DNA of 64,000 bases from Pelomonas candidula (GTDB lineage Bacteria; Pseudomonadota; Gammaproteobacteria; Burkholderiales; Burkholderiaceae_C). The position numbers and the translations under genes were made by a program. The DNA lies in the NCBI RefSeq assembly GCF_043555985.1, contig NZ_JBIGIC010000015.1, forward strand, positions 62,001 to 126,000, given 5' to 3'. This document shows, piece by piece, positions 1 through 8,628 of the stretch. Below the pieces are notes generated by a model, which saw only the letters and a list, made by a program, of their open reading frames with translations, searched no databases and was not told the origin of the DNA. Each line of letters begins with the position of its first letter. The stretch's first letter is position 1.

Positions 1-309
1 AACGAGGCGGTGACGCCGGCGCAGCTGAGCGACGCGCTGTCGCTGTCGCGGCCGCACCTGACGCTGCTGCTGGACCGCATGCAGGAGCGCGGCCTCATCG
101 ACCGCGCGCGCAGCCAGGTCGACCGCCGCTCGCAGCAGGTGACGCTGACCGATGCCGGCCAGGTGCTCTCGGCCGAGCTGGCGCAGCGCGCGCCGCAGAT
201 GGAGGGTGAGCTGCAGCTGAGCCTGTCCGCCGCCGAGCGCGCCATGCTGATCGAGCTGCTGGACAAGGTCGCCGCGCACGGCGGGCCGGTGCCTGACGAC
301 GAAGCCTAG
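1..309 (+). CDS. MarR-family transcriptional regulator, C-terminal part (cut by window edge)
   Basis: The reading frame is open from base 1, so the start lies outside the window and only about 102 residues remain. The visible part holds the recognition helix region (SLSRPHLTLLLDRMQERGLI) followed by the wing with the DRRSQQVTLTDAG signature. That is the classic MarR DNA-binding core (DxRSxxVxLTxxG). The C-terminal helix needed for dimerisation follows. MarR proteins usually repress genes for aromatic degradation or efflux; its target cannot be told from here. Its TAG stop shares a CTAG with the convergent aldo/keto reductase gene. Confidence 0.85.
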   Translation, partial: NEAVTPAQLSDALSLSRPHLTLLLDRMQERGLIDRARSQVDRRSQQVTLTDAGQVLSAELAQRAPQMEGELQLSLSAAERAMLIELLDKVAAHGGPVPDDEA

Positions 310-1292
310 AACTCTTCCGTGTCGATCTCGGCCTGCGTGGCCTCGTTGTAGCGCGCGCCGCTGACCGTGCGCTGGTTGATCAGCGCGTCGAGCCGCGCCA
401 GCGTGGCGCCGTCCAGCGTGAGCTGCGGTGCGGCCAGCAGTTCCCACAGGTGCGCCGCCTGGGATGTGCCGGGGATGGGCACGATGTCCTCGCCCTGGTG
501 CAGCAGCCAGGCCAATGCCAGCGTCGCCGGTGCGCAGCGCAGCTGATGGGCCTCGTCCTGGAAGGCGTCCAGCAGCTTCAGGTTGGCCGCGTAGTGCTGC
601 GGCGAGAAGCGCGGCATGGCGCGGCGGATGTCCTTCGGGGCCAGCGCGTTGACGTCGCGCAGCTCGCCGCCCAGGAAGCCGCGCGCCAGCGGGCTGAATG
701 CGACGAACGCGACGCCCAGCTCGCGGCAGGCCTGCAGCGCGCCCAGCTCGGGGTTGCGCGTCCACAGCGAGTATTCGCTCTGCAGCGCGGTGATCGGGTG
801 CACCGCGTGCGCGCGGCGCAGCGTCGTGGCCGACACCTCGGACAGACCCAGCGCCCGCACCTTGCCGGCGCGCACGAGTTCGGCCATGGCGCCGACGCTG
901 TCCTCCACCGGGACCTTGGCGTCCAGCCGGTGCAGGTAGAGCACGTCGATGACGTCGGTGCGCAGCCGCTTCAGGCTGGCGTCGACGCTGACGCGGATGG
1001 TGTCGGGGCGGCCATCGATGACACGCACGCCGTCCACGCCCTGCATGCCGCACTTGCTCGTCAGCACGATGCGCTCGCGGTGCATGGCCAGCACCTCGCC
1101 GACCAGCTCCTCGTTGGCGCCGAAACCGTAGAGCGCGGCCGTGTCGAACAGCGTCACGCCGTTGTCCAGCGCGCCGTTCAGCACGGCCGCGGCTTCGGCA
1201 CGCGACGGCGGCGTGCCGTAGGCGTGGCTCAAGTTCATGCAGCCCAGGCCGATGGCCGAGACCTCGAAGGGGCCGATGCGTCTTGTTTTCAT
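306..1292 (-). CDS. Aldo/keto reductase, last gene of the pob-lig operon
   Basis: 328-residue NAD(P)H-dependent oxidoreductase of the aldo/keto reductase superfamily with the (beta/alpha)8 fold. It shows the expected tetrad: Asp in LFDTA, Tyr in ALYG, Lys in LTSKCG and His in LYLHR. I start it at MKTRRIGPFEV because that ATG overlaps the ligC stop as ATGA, which indicates translational coupling. An upstream in-frame start would run deep into ligC. Its place at the end of the 4-hydroxybenzoate/protocatechuate operon suggests it reduces an aldehyde or ketone linked to aromatic breakdown. No such enzyme is a standard member of the 4,5-cleavage pathway, so the substrate is unknown. Confidence 0.88.
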   Translation of the reverse strand: MKTRRIGPFEVSAIGLGCMNLSHAYGTPPSRAEAAAVLNGALDNGVTLFDTAALYGFGANEELVGEVLAMHRERIVLTSKCGMQGVDGVRVIDGRPDTIRVSVDASLKRLRTDVIDVLYLHRLDAKVPVEDSVGAMAELVRAGKVRALGLSEVSATTLRRAHAVHPITALQSEYSLWTRNPELGALQACRELGVAFVAFSPLARGFLGGELRDVNALAPKDIRRAMPRFSPQHYAANLKLLDAFQDEAHQLRCAPATLALAWLLHQGEDIVPIPGTSQAAHLWELLAAPQLTLDGATLARLDALINQRTVSGARYNEATQAEIDTEEF

Positions 1293-2245
1293 GCGCCCAA
1301 TTGTTGTTCGAGCTGGTGCAGCACCCGGTAGCAAGGCAGCACTTGCGCCACGCTGCCATTGGGCTCGCGTCCCTCGCGGATGGCGGCGAAGAACTCGCGG
1401 TCCTGCAGCTCGATGCCGTTCATCGATACGTCCACGTGGGACACATCGATCTTGTTCTCCTTGCCGTCGAACAGGTCGTCGTAGCGCGCGATGTAGGTGC
1501 CTGTGTCACCGATGTAGCGGAAGAACGTGCCCAGCGGCCCGTCGTTGTTGAACGACAGGCTCAGCGTGCAGATCGCGCCGTTGGCGGCCTTCAGCTGGAT
1601 GCTCATGTCCATCGCGATGCCCAGCGTCGGGTGGATGGGCCCTTGCAGCGCGTTGGCCTGCACGACGGGGCTGCCTGCCTGATGCGCGAACAGGTCCACC
1701 GTGTGCGCGGCGTGGTGCCATAGCAGGTGGTCTGTCCAGCTGCGCGGCTGGCCCAGCGCATTCATGTTGGTGCGGCGGAAGAAGTAGGTCTGCACGTCCA
1801 TCTGCTGGATGTTGAACTCGCCCGCGGCGATCTTCTGGTGCACCCACTGGTGGCTGGGGTTGAAGCGCCGCGTGTGGCCGCACATCGCGACCAGGCCCGA
1901 GGCCTTGGCGACCTGCACGACCTCTTCGCCATCCGCCAGCACGTCGCACAGCGGAATCTCCACCTGCACATGCTTGCCCGCCTTCAGGCAGGCCAGCGTC
2001 TGGCTGGCGTGCATCTGCGTGGGCGTGCACAGGATGACGGCGTCCACCTCAGGTCTAGCTAGGCTGTCAGCCAGCTCGGTCGTCACGTGGCCGATGCCGT
2101 ACTTGGCTGCGACCTCTTTTGTCTTGTCCAGATCGCGGCTGATCAGCGAGACGACCTCGACGCCGTCGATGTTCTTGATGGCATCCAGATGCTTGATGCC
2201 GAAGGCGCCGGCGCCGGCCAGCGCCACGCGAATAGGCTTGCTCAT
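1289..2245 (-). CDS. ligC: 4-carboxy-2-hydroxymuconate-6-semialdehyde dehydrogenase
   Basis: 318-residue Gfo/Idh/MocA-family dehydrogenase. The N-terminal Rossmann fold starts ALAGAGAFGIKHLDAI, and the conserved EIPLCD segment follows at about residues 95-100. LigC/PmdC oxidises the hemiacetal form of 4-carboxy-2-hydroxymuconate semialdehyde to 2-pyrone-4,6-dicarboxylate with NADP, the step after protocatechuate 4,5-cleavage. The length matches LigC, and the gene directly follows ligB with an ATGA overlap, which makes the assignment strong. The start MSKPIRVALAG is chosen for that overlap and because the nucleotide-binding strand must lie near the N-terminus. Confidence 0.92.
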   Translation of the reverse strand: MSKPIRVALAGAGAFGIKHLDAIKNIDGVEVVSLISRDLDKTKEVAAKYGIGHVTTELADSLARPEVDAVILCTPTQMHASQTLACLKAGKHVQVEIPLCDVLADGEEVVQVAKASGLVAMCGHTRRFNPSHQWVHQKIAAGEFNIQQMDVQTYFFRRTNMNALGQPRSWTDHLLWHHAAHTVDLFAHQAGSPVVQANALQGPIHPTLGIAMDMSIQLKAANGAICTLSLSFNNDGPLGTFFRYIGDTGTYIARYDDLFDGKENKIDVSHVDVSMNGIELQDREFFAAIREGREPNGSVAQVLPCYRVLHQLEQQLGA

Positions 2246-3108
2246 GTGTTCTCCAGAATCAAATGGCCCACCGCCGTGTTCGACGCGGGCACGTGATAGA
2301 AGCGATGCGCGACCCGCGGGGCCGCCCCACCGGCGACGTCGGCCATCGCGCCGCGGGCAATGAGCCACATGACCAGCTCGATGCCCTCGGAGCCGGCTTC
2401 GCGCACGTACTCGTCGTGCTTGACCTGCGACAACGCCTCGGGCTCGGCGATCAGTCGATCCAGGAAGCGGTTGTCCCACTCGCGGTTGATGAGGCCCGCG
2501 CGCGGGCCCTGCAGCTGGTGGCTCATGCCACCCGTGCCCCAGATCTGCACGTTGAGATCCGGCCCGTAGGACTCGACGGCCCGGCGGATGGCCTGGCCCA
2601 GCATGAAGCAGCGCCGCCCCGACGGCACCGGGTACTGCACGACGTTGACGGCGAACGGGATGACCGCGCAGGGCCAGGCGCCGGCCACCGGGTCGGGCTG
2701 GCCGCACATCAGCGACAGCGGCACCGTGAGGCCGTGGTCCACGGCCATCTTGTTGACGATGGTGAGGTCGAAGTCGTCCTGGATGACGCTGTGCGCTATG
2801 TGGCTGGCCAGCTCCGGGTGGCCGATGACGGGCGGCACCGGGCGCGGGCCCCAGCCTTCGTCGGCGGGCTCGAAGCGCGCGGCGGTGCCGATGGCGAAGG
2901 TCGGGATCAGGTCCAGGCTGAAGGCGGTGGCGTGGTCGTTGTAGACGAGGAAGACGACGTCAGGCTTGTTCTGTGCAAGCCAGCGCTTGGAGAACTCGTA
3001 GCCGGCGAACAGCGGTTGCCAGTAGGGCTCTTGGGCCTTGCCCAGGTCCAGCGCCGCGCCGATGGCGGGCACGTGGGAGGTGTAGACGGAAGCGGTGATG
3101 CGGGCCAC
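2242..3108 (-). CDS. ligB: Protocatechuate 4,5-dioxygenase beta subunit
   Basis: 288-residue class III extradiol dioxygenase catalytic subunit, which cleaves protocatechuate between C4 and C5 using Fe(II). The Fe-ligand His near the N-terminus (VYTSHVPAIG, His12) is present, as are the NDHATAFSLD segment and the GTGGMSHQL motif carrying the catalytic His. The start is GTG at 3108: it lies two bases after the ligA stop and behind an AAGGAAGG ribosome binding site that sits inside the end of ligA. A longer in-frame reading would overlap most of ligA and is not credible. It works as a complex with the adjacent small subunit. Confidence 0.95.
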   Translation of the reverse strand: MARITASVYTSHVPAIGAALDLGKAQEPYWQPLFAGYEFSKRWLAQNKPDVVFLVYNDHATAFSLDLIPTFAIGTAARFEPADEGWGPRPVPPVIGHPELASHIAHSVIQDDFDLTIVNKMAVDHGLTVPLSLMCGQPDPVAGAWPCAVIPFAVNVVQYPVPSGRRCFMLGQAIRRAVESYGPDLNVQIWGTGGMSHQLQGPRAGLINREWDNRFLDRLIAEPEALSQVKHDEYVREAGSEGIELVMWLIARGAMADVAGGAAPRVAHRFYHVPASNTAVGHLILENT

Positions 3109-3110
3109 GG

Positions 3111-3554
3111 TTATTTGCCTTCCTTGCGGCCAGCCTGGCCTTGCGGCTGGCGGTGGGGCTGGGCATCGCCGTCCTCGCCGAGGCGGCGGTTGCCCTGGAT
3201 GGAGCGGCCGCCGGCAACCATCATGTCGCGGTACTCGGCCTCGGTCATGCCGGTCATGCTGCCCGCCATCTGCTGGAAGCTCTTGCCGTCGGTGGCGCCG
3301 ATCTTGGCCAGGAAGTAGATGTTGCCGCCCAGGCGGATGCACTCGTTGAGGTCACGCGCGAGCACGGCGGCCTTCTGCGCATCGGTCATGGGCCACTCGT
3401 CGAGGTAGGCGCGTTCGTCGGCCTTGAAACGCTCGCGGTTGTCTGCCTTCATCAGCGACATGCAGAACTGGTTGAGCCAATAGCCCTTGCGCGACTGCTC
3501 CGCGTCGAAGATGGTCGTGCCCGGGATGTCCTGGTAGGGTTTGTCGAGGGGCAT
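3111..3554 (-). CDS. ligA: Protocatechuate 4,5-dioxygenase alpha subunit
   Basis: 147-residue small subunit of protocatechuate 4,5-dioxygenase. It carries the family blocks IPGTTIFDAEQSRKGYWLNQ, FCMSLMKADNRERFKADE and GKSFQQMAGSMTGMTEAEY. In LigAB this all-helical subunit caps the active site of LigB and shapes the substrate pocket. The start MPLDKPYQDIPG matches the usual beginning of the family. The last 25 residues are a Gly/Gln/Lys-rich tail, longer than in the Sphingobium protein, and its end encodes the ligB ribosome binding site. It is the second gene after pobA, 104 bp downstream, and probably shares its promoter. Confidence 0.95.
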   Translation of the reverse strand: MPLDKPYQDIPGTTIFDAEQSRKGYWLNQFCMSLMKADNRERFKADERAYLDEWPMTDAQKAAVLARDLNECIRLGGNIYFLAKIGATDGKSFQQMAGSMTGMTEAEYRDMMVAGGRSIQGNRRLGEDGDAQPHRQPQGQAGRKEGK

Positions 3555-3658
3555 GGGTTGGCGTGGTGTCGGGTCTGGGGCGCATTCTTCGCACTCCAGC
3601 CCCATCAATCGAGTTCTGGCTCGCACTAGCTGCTATCGCAAGCCGGCATGGGTTGACC

Positions 3659-4840
3659 TTACCAGGGCAGGCCGACGTAGTTCTCCGCCATCGCGGCCTT
3701 GGCGCTGTCCGACGTGACGAGGTATTCCAGCTCCGCGCGGTGCAGCTTGGCGTCGATTTCGGGCTCGTTGGGCAGGTTGTGCATCAGGCTGGTGAACCAC
3801 CACGAGAAGCGCTCGGCCTTCCAGATGCGCGACAGGCAGCGCGCCGAGTAATGCTCGATGCCGGCCTCGCTGCGCTCGCGGTAATGCTCGATCAGTGCCT
3901 GCGACAGGTAGTGCACGTCCGACGCGGCGAGGTTGAGCCCCTTGGCGCCGGTGGGCGGCACGATGTGGGCGGCGTCGCCGGCCAGGAAGAGGCGGCCGAA
4001 GCGCATCGGCTCGGCGACGAAGCTGCGCAGCGGCGCGATGCTCTTCTCCAGCGACGGGCCGGTGACGAGGGCGGCCGCGGCGGCCGGGTCCATGCGCGAG
4101 CGCAGCTCGTCCCAGAAACGCTCGTCGCTCCAGTCGGCGACCTGTTCGGTCAGCGGCACCTGCAGGTAGTAGCGGCTGCGCGTGTTGGAGCGCATGCTGC
4201 ACAGCGTGAAGCCGCGCTCGTGGCGGCCATAGATCAGCTCGTGGCCGACCGGCGGCGTGTCGCTGAGCATGCCCAGCCAGCCGAAGGGGTAGACCTTCTC
4301 GTGGGTGCTGATGGCCTCGGCCGGCACGCTGGCGCGGCTGACGCCGTGATAGCCGTCGCAGCCAGCGATGTAGTCGCATCGCACCTCCACGCGCTCGCCG
4401 TCCACCGTGCAGCGCGCGCCGGGGCTGTCGCCGTCGAAGCCGAACAGCTCCACGTCGGTGGCGGAGTACAGCGTGGGCAGGCCGGCCGCGGCGCGGGCTT
4501 CCATCAGGTCGCGCGTGACCTCGGTCTGGCCATAGACCATGACCGATTTGCCGCCCGTGAGCCGCTTCAGGTCGATGTGGTGGCGCTGGCCGTCGAACAT
4601 GAGCTCGAAGCCGTCGTGCACCAGGCCTTCTTCATGCATGCGGGCGCCGACGCCGGCCTGGTCCAGCAGGTCGACGGTGGTCTGTTCCAGCACGCCGGCG
4701 CGGATGCGGCCCAGCACGTAGTCGCCGGTCTGGCGTTCGAGGATGAGGTTGTCCACGCCAGCCTTGTGCAGCAGCTGGCCTAGCAGCAGACCCGACGGGC
4801 CGGCGCCGACGATGAGGACCTGGGTGCGCAGTGTTTTCAT
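3659..4840 (-). CDS. pobA: 4-Hydroxybenzoate 3-monooxygenase
   Basis: 393-residue flavoprotein hydroxylase, against 394 in Pseudomonas PobA. It converts 4-hydroxybenzoate to protocatechuate with NADPH and O2. The FAD ADP-binding site is VGAGPSGLLLGQLLHKAG near the N-terminus. The second FAD motif is FLAGDAAHIVPPTGAKGLN at about residues 285-303, and the family sequence TEVTRDLMEAR is also present. The start MKTLRTQVLIVGAG puts the Rossmann strand in the normal position. It is the first gene of the operon feeding LigAB, with a good sigma-70-like promoter just upstream. An AraC-type gene is divergent and probably acts as the 4-hydroxybenzoate-responsive activator. Confidence 0.96.
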   Translation of the reverse strand: MKTLRTQVLIVGAGPSGLLLGQLLHKAGVDNLILERQTGDYVLGRIRAGVLEQTTVDLLDQAGVGARMHEEGLVHDGFELMFDGQRHHIDLKRLTGGKSVMVYGQTEVTRDLMEARAAAGLPTLYSATDVELFGFDGDSPGARCTVDGERVEVRCDYIAGCDGYHGVSRASVPAEAISTHEKVYPFGWLGMLSDTPPVGHELIYGRHERGFTLCSMRSNTRSRYYLQVPLTEQVADWSDERFWDELRSRMDPAAAAALVTGPSLEKSIAPLRSFVAEPMRFGRLFLAGDAAHIVPPTGAKGLNLAASDVHYLSQALIEHYRERSEAGIEHYSARCLSRIWKAERFSWWFTSLMHNLPNEPEIDAKLHRAELEYLVTSDSAKAAMAENYVGLPW

Positions 4841-4871
4841 GTCTCGTTGTTGATGTAGGTCACGTGCATCG

Positions 4872-4900
4872 AGATTAGGTCTGGGCGGGCCTGTAAACAA
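4872..4900 (-). promoter_or_regulatory. Candidate sigma-70 promoter of the pobA operon
   Basis: Read on the minus strand, TTGTTT (4900-4895) is followed after exactly 17 bases by TAATCT (4877-4872). The pobA ATG lies 32 bases further on. The stretch is strikingly AT-rich against the local GC content. It sits in the 97-bp divergent space shared with the AraC gene, where an activator site would be expected. Confidence 0.5.
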
Positions 4901-4937
4901 TGGACGCTTGGAACCAGCACTTGCACAATCCGAACCC

Positions 4938-5831
4938 ATGCAGATTTCCCAGTCCGCCACGTCGCCACCGCTCTACGAGCTTTATGGCGAGTTGGGAAGG
5001 GACGCGGCCCTCGACGGCTTCCATCTGGAGTCCATTGCCGACCGGAGCCGATTGCACAATTGGGAAATCCAGCCGCATCGGCATGCATCGCTCGTCCAGC
5101 TGCTGCTGATCCAGGGCGGCACGGCCCGTGTGCAGGTGGACGGCCGCACGCTGGCGTTGCGCGCGCCGGCCCTGGTCTGGGTGCCGGCGCTGACGGTGCA
5201 CGGCTTCGCGTTCTCACCCGGCACCGAGGGCTACGTGCTGACGTTGGAGCAGGGGCGGCTGCGCACGCTGCTGGGCCCGGCACGCGGCCTGTGGGAGGGA
5301 TTGGCCGCGTCGCGCGCCGCGGCGCTGCGGCGCGGTTCGGCGCCAAGCCAGACGCTGCTGTCCGTGGCCCGCGCGCTGCACGACGACTACCACGGCGCAG
5401 CCCCCTGGCGAGCCCAGGTGCTGGACGGCGCGGTGCTGATGGCGGTGGCGCTGGTGGCGCGCCTGCCGGCGCTGGTTGCCGAGCCGACCGAGGCCGCGCC
5501 GCCGGAGGGGCGGGCGATGCAGCATCTGGCGCGCTTTCGCGAGGAGGTCGAGCGCCAGTTCCGCGGCCAGCCCAGCCTGCAGGCGCTGGCCGCGCCGCTG
5601 GGCATCACGACGACCCAGCTCAACCGCATCTGCCGGCGGCACCTGCGCTGCTCGGCGCTGGACGTGCTGCACCAGCGGCTGCTGCTGGAAGCCAAGCGCG
5701 AGCTGGGCTACACGACGCTGCAGGTACGCCAGATCGCCGACGGGCTGGGCTTTGCCGACCCGGCCTACTTCACGCGCTTCTTCCAGCGCTTGACGGGGCA
5801 GTCGCCGACGGCCTGGAGAGAACAGCGCTAG
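4938..5831 (+). CDS. AraC-family regulator, probable activator of pobA (PobR/PobC-like)
   Basis: 297 residues. An N-terminal cupin-like effector domain (His-rich WEIQPHRHASLVQLLLIQGG at about residues 40-60) is followed by two helix-turn-helix motifs in the C-terminal 100 residues. The second contains the AraC signature QIADGLGFADPAYFTRFFQR and ends LTGQSPTAWRE. AraC proteins of this type bind 4-hydroxybenzoate and activate pobA from the divergent position seen here. The start ATG gives MQISQSATSP; an upstream TTG in frame is possible but has no better ribosome binding site. Its stop overlaps that of the convergent puuB in a shared CTAG. Confidence 0.9.
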   Translation: MQISQSATSPPLYELYGELGRDAALDGFHLESIADRSRLHNWEIQPHRHASLVQLLLIQGGTARVQVDGRTLALRAPALVWVPALTVHGFAFSPGTEGYVLTLEQGRLRTLLGPARGLWEGLAASRAAALRRGSAPSQTLLSVARALHDDYHGAAPWRAQVLDGAVLMAVALVARLPALVAEPTEAAPPEGRAMQHLARFREEVERQFRGQPSLQALAAPLGITTTQLNRICRRHLRCSALDVLHQRLLLEAKRELGYTTLQVRQIADGLGFADPAYFTRFFQRLTGQSPTAWREQR

Positions 5832-7120
5832 CGCTGGAGTTTGTCGCGCAGGTCGTACCAGGCCGCGCCCAGCGCCGTCAGTGGCACGCGCAGCAGCCGG
5901 CCGCCGGGGAAGGGGTGGTGCGGCAGCGCCGCGAACGCGTCGAAGCGTTCGGCCTGGCCGCGGATGGCCTCGGCCAGCACGCGGCCGATCAGGTGCGTGA
6001 ACGTCACGCCGTGGCCCGAGCAGCCCTGTGAGTAATAGATGTTGGGGGCCAGCCGCCCCACCTCGGGCAGGCGCGACAGCGTCAGCAGGAAGTTGCCCGT
6101 CCAGCCGAAGTCGACGCGCACGCCTTTGAGCTGCGGGAAGGTCTTCAGCAGCTTGGGCCGGATGATGGACTCGACATGCGCCGGGTCGCGCGCGCCGTAG
6201 ATGACGCCGCCGCCGTAGATCAGCCGGCGGTCGGCCGACAGGCGGAAGTAGTCGAGCAGGAAGTTGCAGTCCTCGACGCAGTAGTTCGTCGGCAGGATCT
6301 CGGGGAAGCGTCCGCCCAGCGGCTCGGTCGCGATGACCTGCGTGCCGCAGGGCATGGACCGCGCGGCGAGCTGCGGCTCCAGCCCGCCGAGGTAGGCGTT
6401 GCCGGCGACGACGACGAACCTGGCCCGCACCTGGCCGCCGGCCGTGTGCACGACGGCCGGGTCGCCGCGCTCGATGCGCGTGACGGCCGAGTCCTCGTGG
6501 ATGACGCCGCCCAGCGACTCGAGGGCCAGGGCCTCGCCCTGCGCCAGCCGCAGCGGGTGCACATGGCCGGTGCTACGGTCCAGCAGCGTCGCACGGTAAC
6601 GGCGCGTGCCGGTGATGGCCTCGCTGTGACCGGCGTCCAGCAGCTCCAGATCGCGATGGCCGAAGCGCTCCCACAAGGCCTTGTGGTGTTCGAGCTGGCC
6701 CACCTGACGCTTGCTGATGGCGGCGAACACGCCGCCGGGCCGGAAGTGGCAGTCGATGCCGTACTGCTGGATGCGTTGCTTGATGATGGCCGCGCCCTCG
6801 AACGCCATCGCGCCGAGCGCGCGCGCGGTGGCGGTGCCATGGCGGGCTTCGATGACGTCCAGGTCGCGCGAGTAGCTGTGCACCAGCTGGCCGCCGTTGC
6901 GGCCCGAGGCGCCCCAGCCGACACGCTGCGCCTCCAGCACGACGACCCGGTAGCCGGCCTCGGCGAGGTGCAGCGCCGTGGACAGGCCGGTGTAGCCGGC
7001 GCCGATGACGACGGCGTCGGCCTCGGTGCTGCCTTGCAGCGCGGGCCTCGGCGGCTGCGGCAGGCCGGTGGCGGCATAGAGGGACGGCGCATGGCCGCCC
7101 GGTGATGGCGATGTCTGCAT
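5828..7120 (-). CDS. puuB: Gamma-glutamylputrescine oxidase-type FAD oxidoreductase
   Basis: 430-residue DAO-family flavoenzyme. The FAD-binding strand-turn-helix is VVIGAGYTGLSTALHLAEAG at about residues 38-57, followed by the GWGASGRNGGQ motif typical of PuuB/OrdL. PuuB oxidises gamma-glutamylputrescine to gamma-glutamyl-gamma-aminobutyraldehyde with release of ammonia and H2O2. It is the last gene of the puuD-A-C-B set and lies 7 bp after the dehydrogenase gene that consumes its product. The start MQTSPSPGG was picked because the extension upstream would overlap puuC. Other glycine/D-amino-acid-oxidase relatives are possible, but the neighbourhood settles the role. Confidence 0.88.
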   Translation of the reverse strand: MQTSPSPGGHAPSLYAATGLPQPPRPALQGSTEADAVVIGAGYTGLSTALHLAEAGYRVVVLEAQRVGWGASGRNGGQLVHSYSRDLDVIEARHGTATARALGAMAFEGAAIIKQRIQQYGIDCHFRPGGVFAAISKRQVGQLEHHKALWERFGHRDLELLDAGHSEAITGTRRYRATLLDRSTGHVHPLRLAQGEALALESLGGVIHEDSAVTRIERGDPAVVHTAGGQVRARFVVVAGNAYLGGLEPQLAARSMPCGTQVIATEPLGGRFPEILPTNYCVEDCNFLLDYFRLSADRRLIYGGGVIYGARDPAHVESIIRPKLLKTFPQLKGVRVDFGWTGNFLLTLSRLPEVGRLAPNIYYSQGCSGHGVTFTHLIGRVLAEAIRGQAERFDAFAALPHHPFPGGRLLRVPLTALGAAWYDLRDKLQR

Positions 7121-7127
7121 GCGAGCC

Positions 7128-8618
7128 TCAGCCGCCGATGCGCAGCCAGGTGGTCTTGAGTTCCGTGTACTTGTCGAAGGCGTGCAGCGACTTGTCACGG
7201 CCGTTGCCGCTCTGCTTGAAGCCGCCGAAGGGCACGGTGATGTCGTCGTCGTCGTACTGGTTCACGTGCACGGTGCCGGCGCGCAGCGCGCGCGATACGC
7301 GGTGGGCGCGGTCCAGCTGGCCGGTCCAGACGCTGGCCTGCAGGCCGTAGGGACTGTCGTTGGCGATGGCGATGGCTTCTGCCTCGGTGTCGAACGCGAT
7401 GACGCCCAGCACCGGGCCGAAGATTTCCTCGCGGGCGATGCGCATGCCGTTGTCGACTGCGCTGAACACGGTGGGCTCGACATAGAAGCCGCCGGTCTCC
7501 GCCCGCACGCGCTGGCCGCCGCAGGCAAGGGTCGCGCCTTCGTCCTGGCCGGCCTGCACATAGCCCAGCACCGTGCGCATCTGCGCCTCGTCGACGAGGG
7601 CGCCCATGGTGCTGGTCTCGTCCAGCGGGTGGCCGGGCGCATGGCGCCGTGCCACGTCGGTGACCCAGGCGACGCACTCCTCGACGCGCGAGCGGTGCAC
7701 CAGCAGCCGCGTCGGCGCATTGCAGGACTCGCCCTGGTTATAGAACACGCTGCCCGCCGCCGTGCGAGCGGCGCGCTCCAGGTCGGCGTCGGCGAAGACG
7801 AGATAGGCGGACTTGCCGCCCAGCTCGTTGTAGACCCGCTTCAGGTTGGACTCGGCCGACGCCGCCAGCATGCGCCGGCCCGTGCGCGTGGAGCCGGTGA
7901 AGCCGATGGCGTCCACGTCCATGTGCAGCGCCAGCGCCTCGCCGGCCTCGGGGCCGTAGCCGGGCACGACGTTCAGCACGCCCGCCGGCAGGCCGGCTTC
8001 CAGCGCCAGCTCGGCCAGCCGTAGCGCGCTGTAGGGCGACTTCTCGCTAGGCTTGAGCACGACGCTGTTGCCGGCGGCCAGTGCCGGGCCCAGCTTCCAC
8101 GCGGCCATGAGGAGCGGGTAGTTCCACGGCACGATGGCGGCGATGACGCCCATCGGCTCGCGCGTGACGAGGGCCAGCGCGTTGGCCGGCGTCGGCGCGA
8201 TCTCGTCGTAGAGCTTGTCCACGGCCTCGCCGTACCAGGCGAGGCAGTTGGCCGAGGACGGCACGTCCACCGCCCGCGCATGGGCGATGGGCTTGCCCAT
8301 GTCCAGCGTCTCCAGCAGCGCCAGTTCGTCCCTGTTCTCCAGCAGCAGCTCGGCCCAGCGTTGCAGCACACGCTTGCGCTCGCGCGGCGCCTGCCGGCGC
8401 CAGCGGCCGCCGTCGAAGGCGCGGCGCGCGGCGGCCACGGCAGCGTCGATGTCCTCGGCGCGGCCACGGGCCACGGGGCCCAGCAGGCGGTTGTCGATGG
8501 GCGAATGCTTGGCGAAGGTCTCGCCGCTGGTGCTGTCGACGCGTTGGCCGTCGATGAGCAGGCGGCCGTCCAGGCGCAGCGCGGCGGCACGGGTGTGCCA
8601 GTCGGTCTTGTCGCTCAT
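7128..8618 (-). CDS. puuC: Gamma-glutamyl-gamma-aminobutyraldehyde dehydrogenase
   Basis: 496-residue NAD(P)-dependent aldehyde dehydrogenase. The NAD-binding IVPWNYPLLMAAWKLGPALA, the KPSEKSP segment, the catalytic Glu in NELGGKSA and the catalytic Cys in NQGESCNAPTRLL are all in place. PuuC oxidises gamma-glutamyl-gamma-aminobutyraldehyde to gamma-glutamyl-GABA, the substrate of PuuD. The start MSDKTDWHTRAAALR lies behind a GAGGGAGG ribosome binding site. Only ten bases separate it from the preceding glutamine-synthetase-like gene, in keeping with one transcript. The enzyme may also accept other aminoaldehydes, as PuuC homologues do. Confidence 0.9.
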   Translation of the reverse strand: MSDKTDWHTRAAALRLDGRLLIDGQRVDSTSGETFAKHSPIDNRLLGPVARGRAEDIDAAVAAARRAFDGGRWRRQAPRERKRVLQRWAELLLENRDELALLETLDMGKPIAHARAVDVPSSANCLAWYGEAVDKLYDEIAPTPANALALVTREPMGVIAAIVPWNYPLLMAAWKLGPALAAGNSVVLKPSEKSPYSALRLAELALEAGLPAGVLNVVPGYGPEAGEALALHMDVDAIGFTGSTRTGRRMLAASAESNLKRVYNELGGKSAYLVFADADLERAARTAAGSVFYNQGESCNAPTRLLVHRSRVEECVAWVTDVARRHAPGHPLDETSTMGALVDEAQMRTVLGYVQAGQDEGATLACGGQRVRAETGGFYVEPTVFSAVDNGMRIAREEIFGPVLGVIAFDTEAEAIAIANDSPYGLQASVWTGQLDRAHRVSRALRAGTVHVNQYDDDDITVPFGGFKQSGNGRDKSLHAFDKYTELKTTWLRIGG

Positions 8619-8628
8619 GTCGCCTCCC

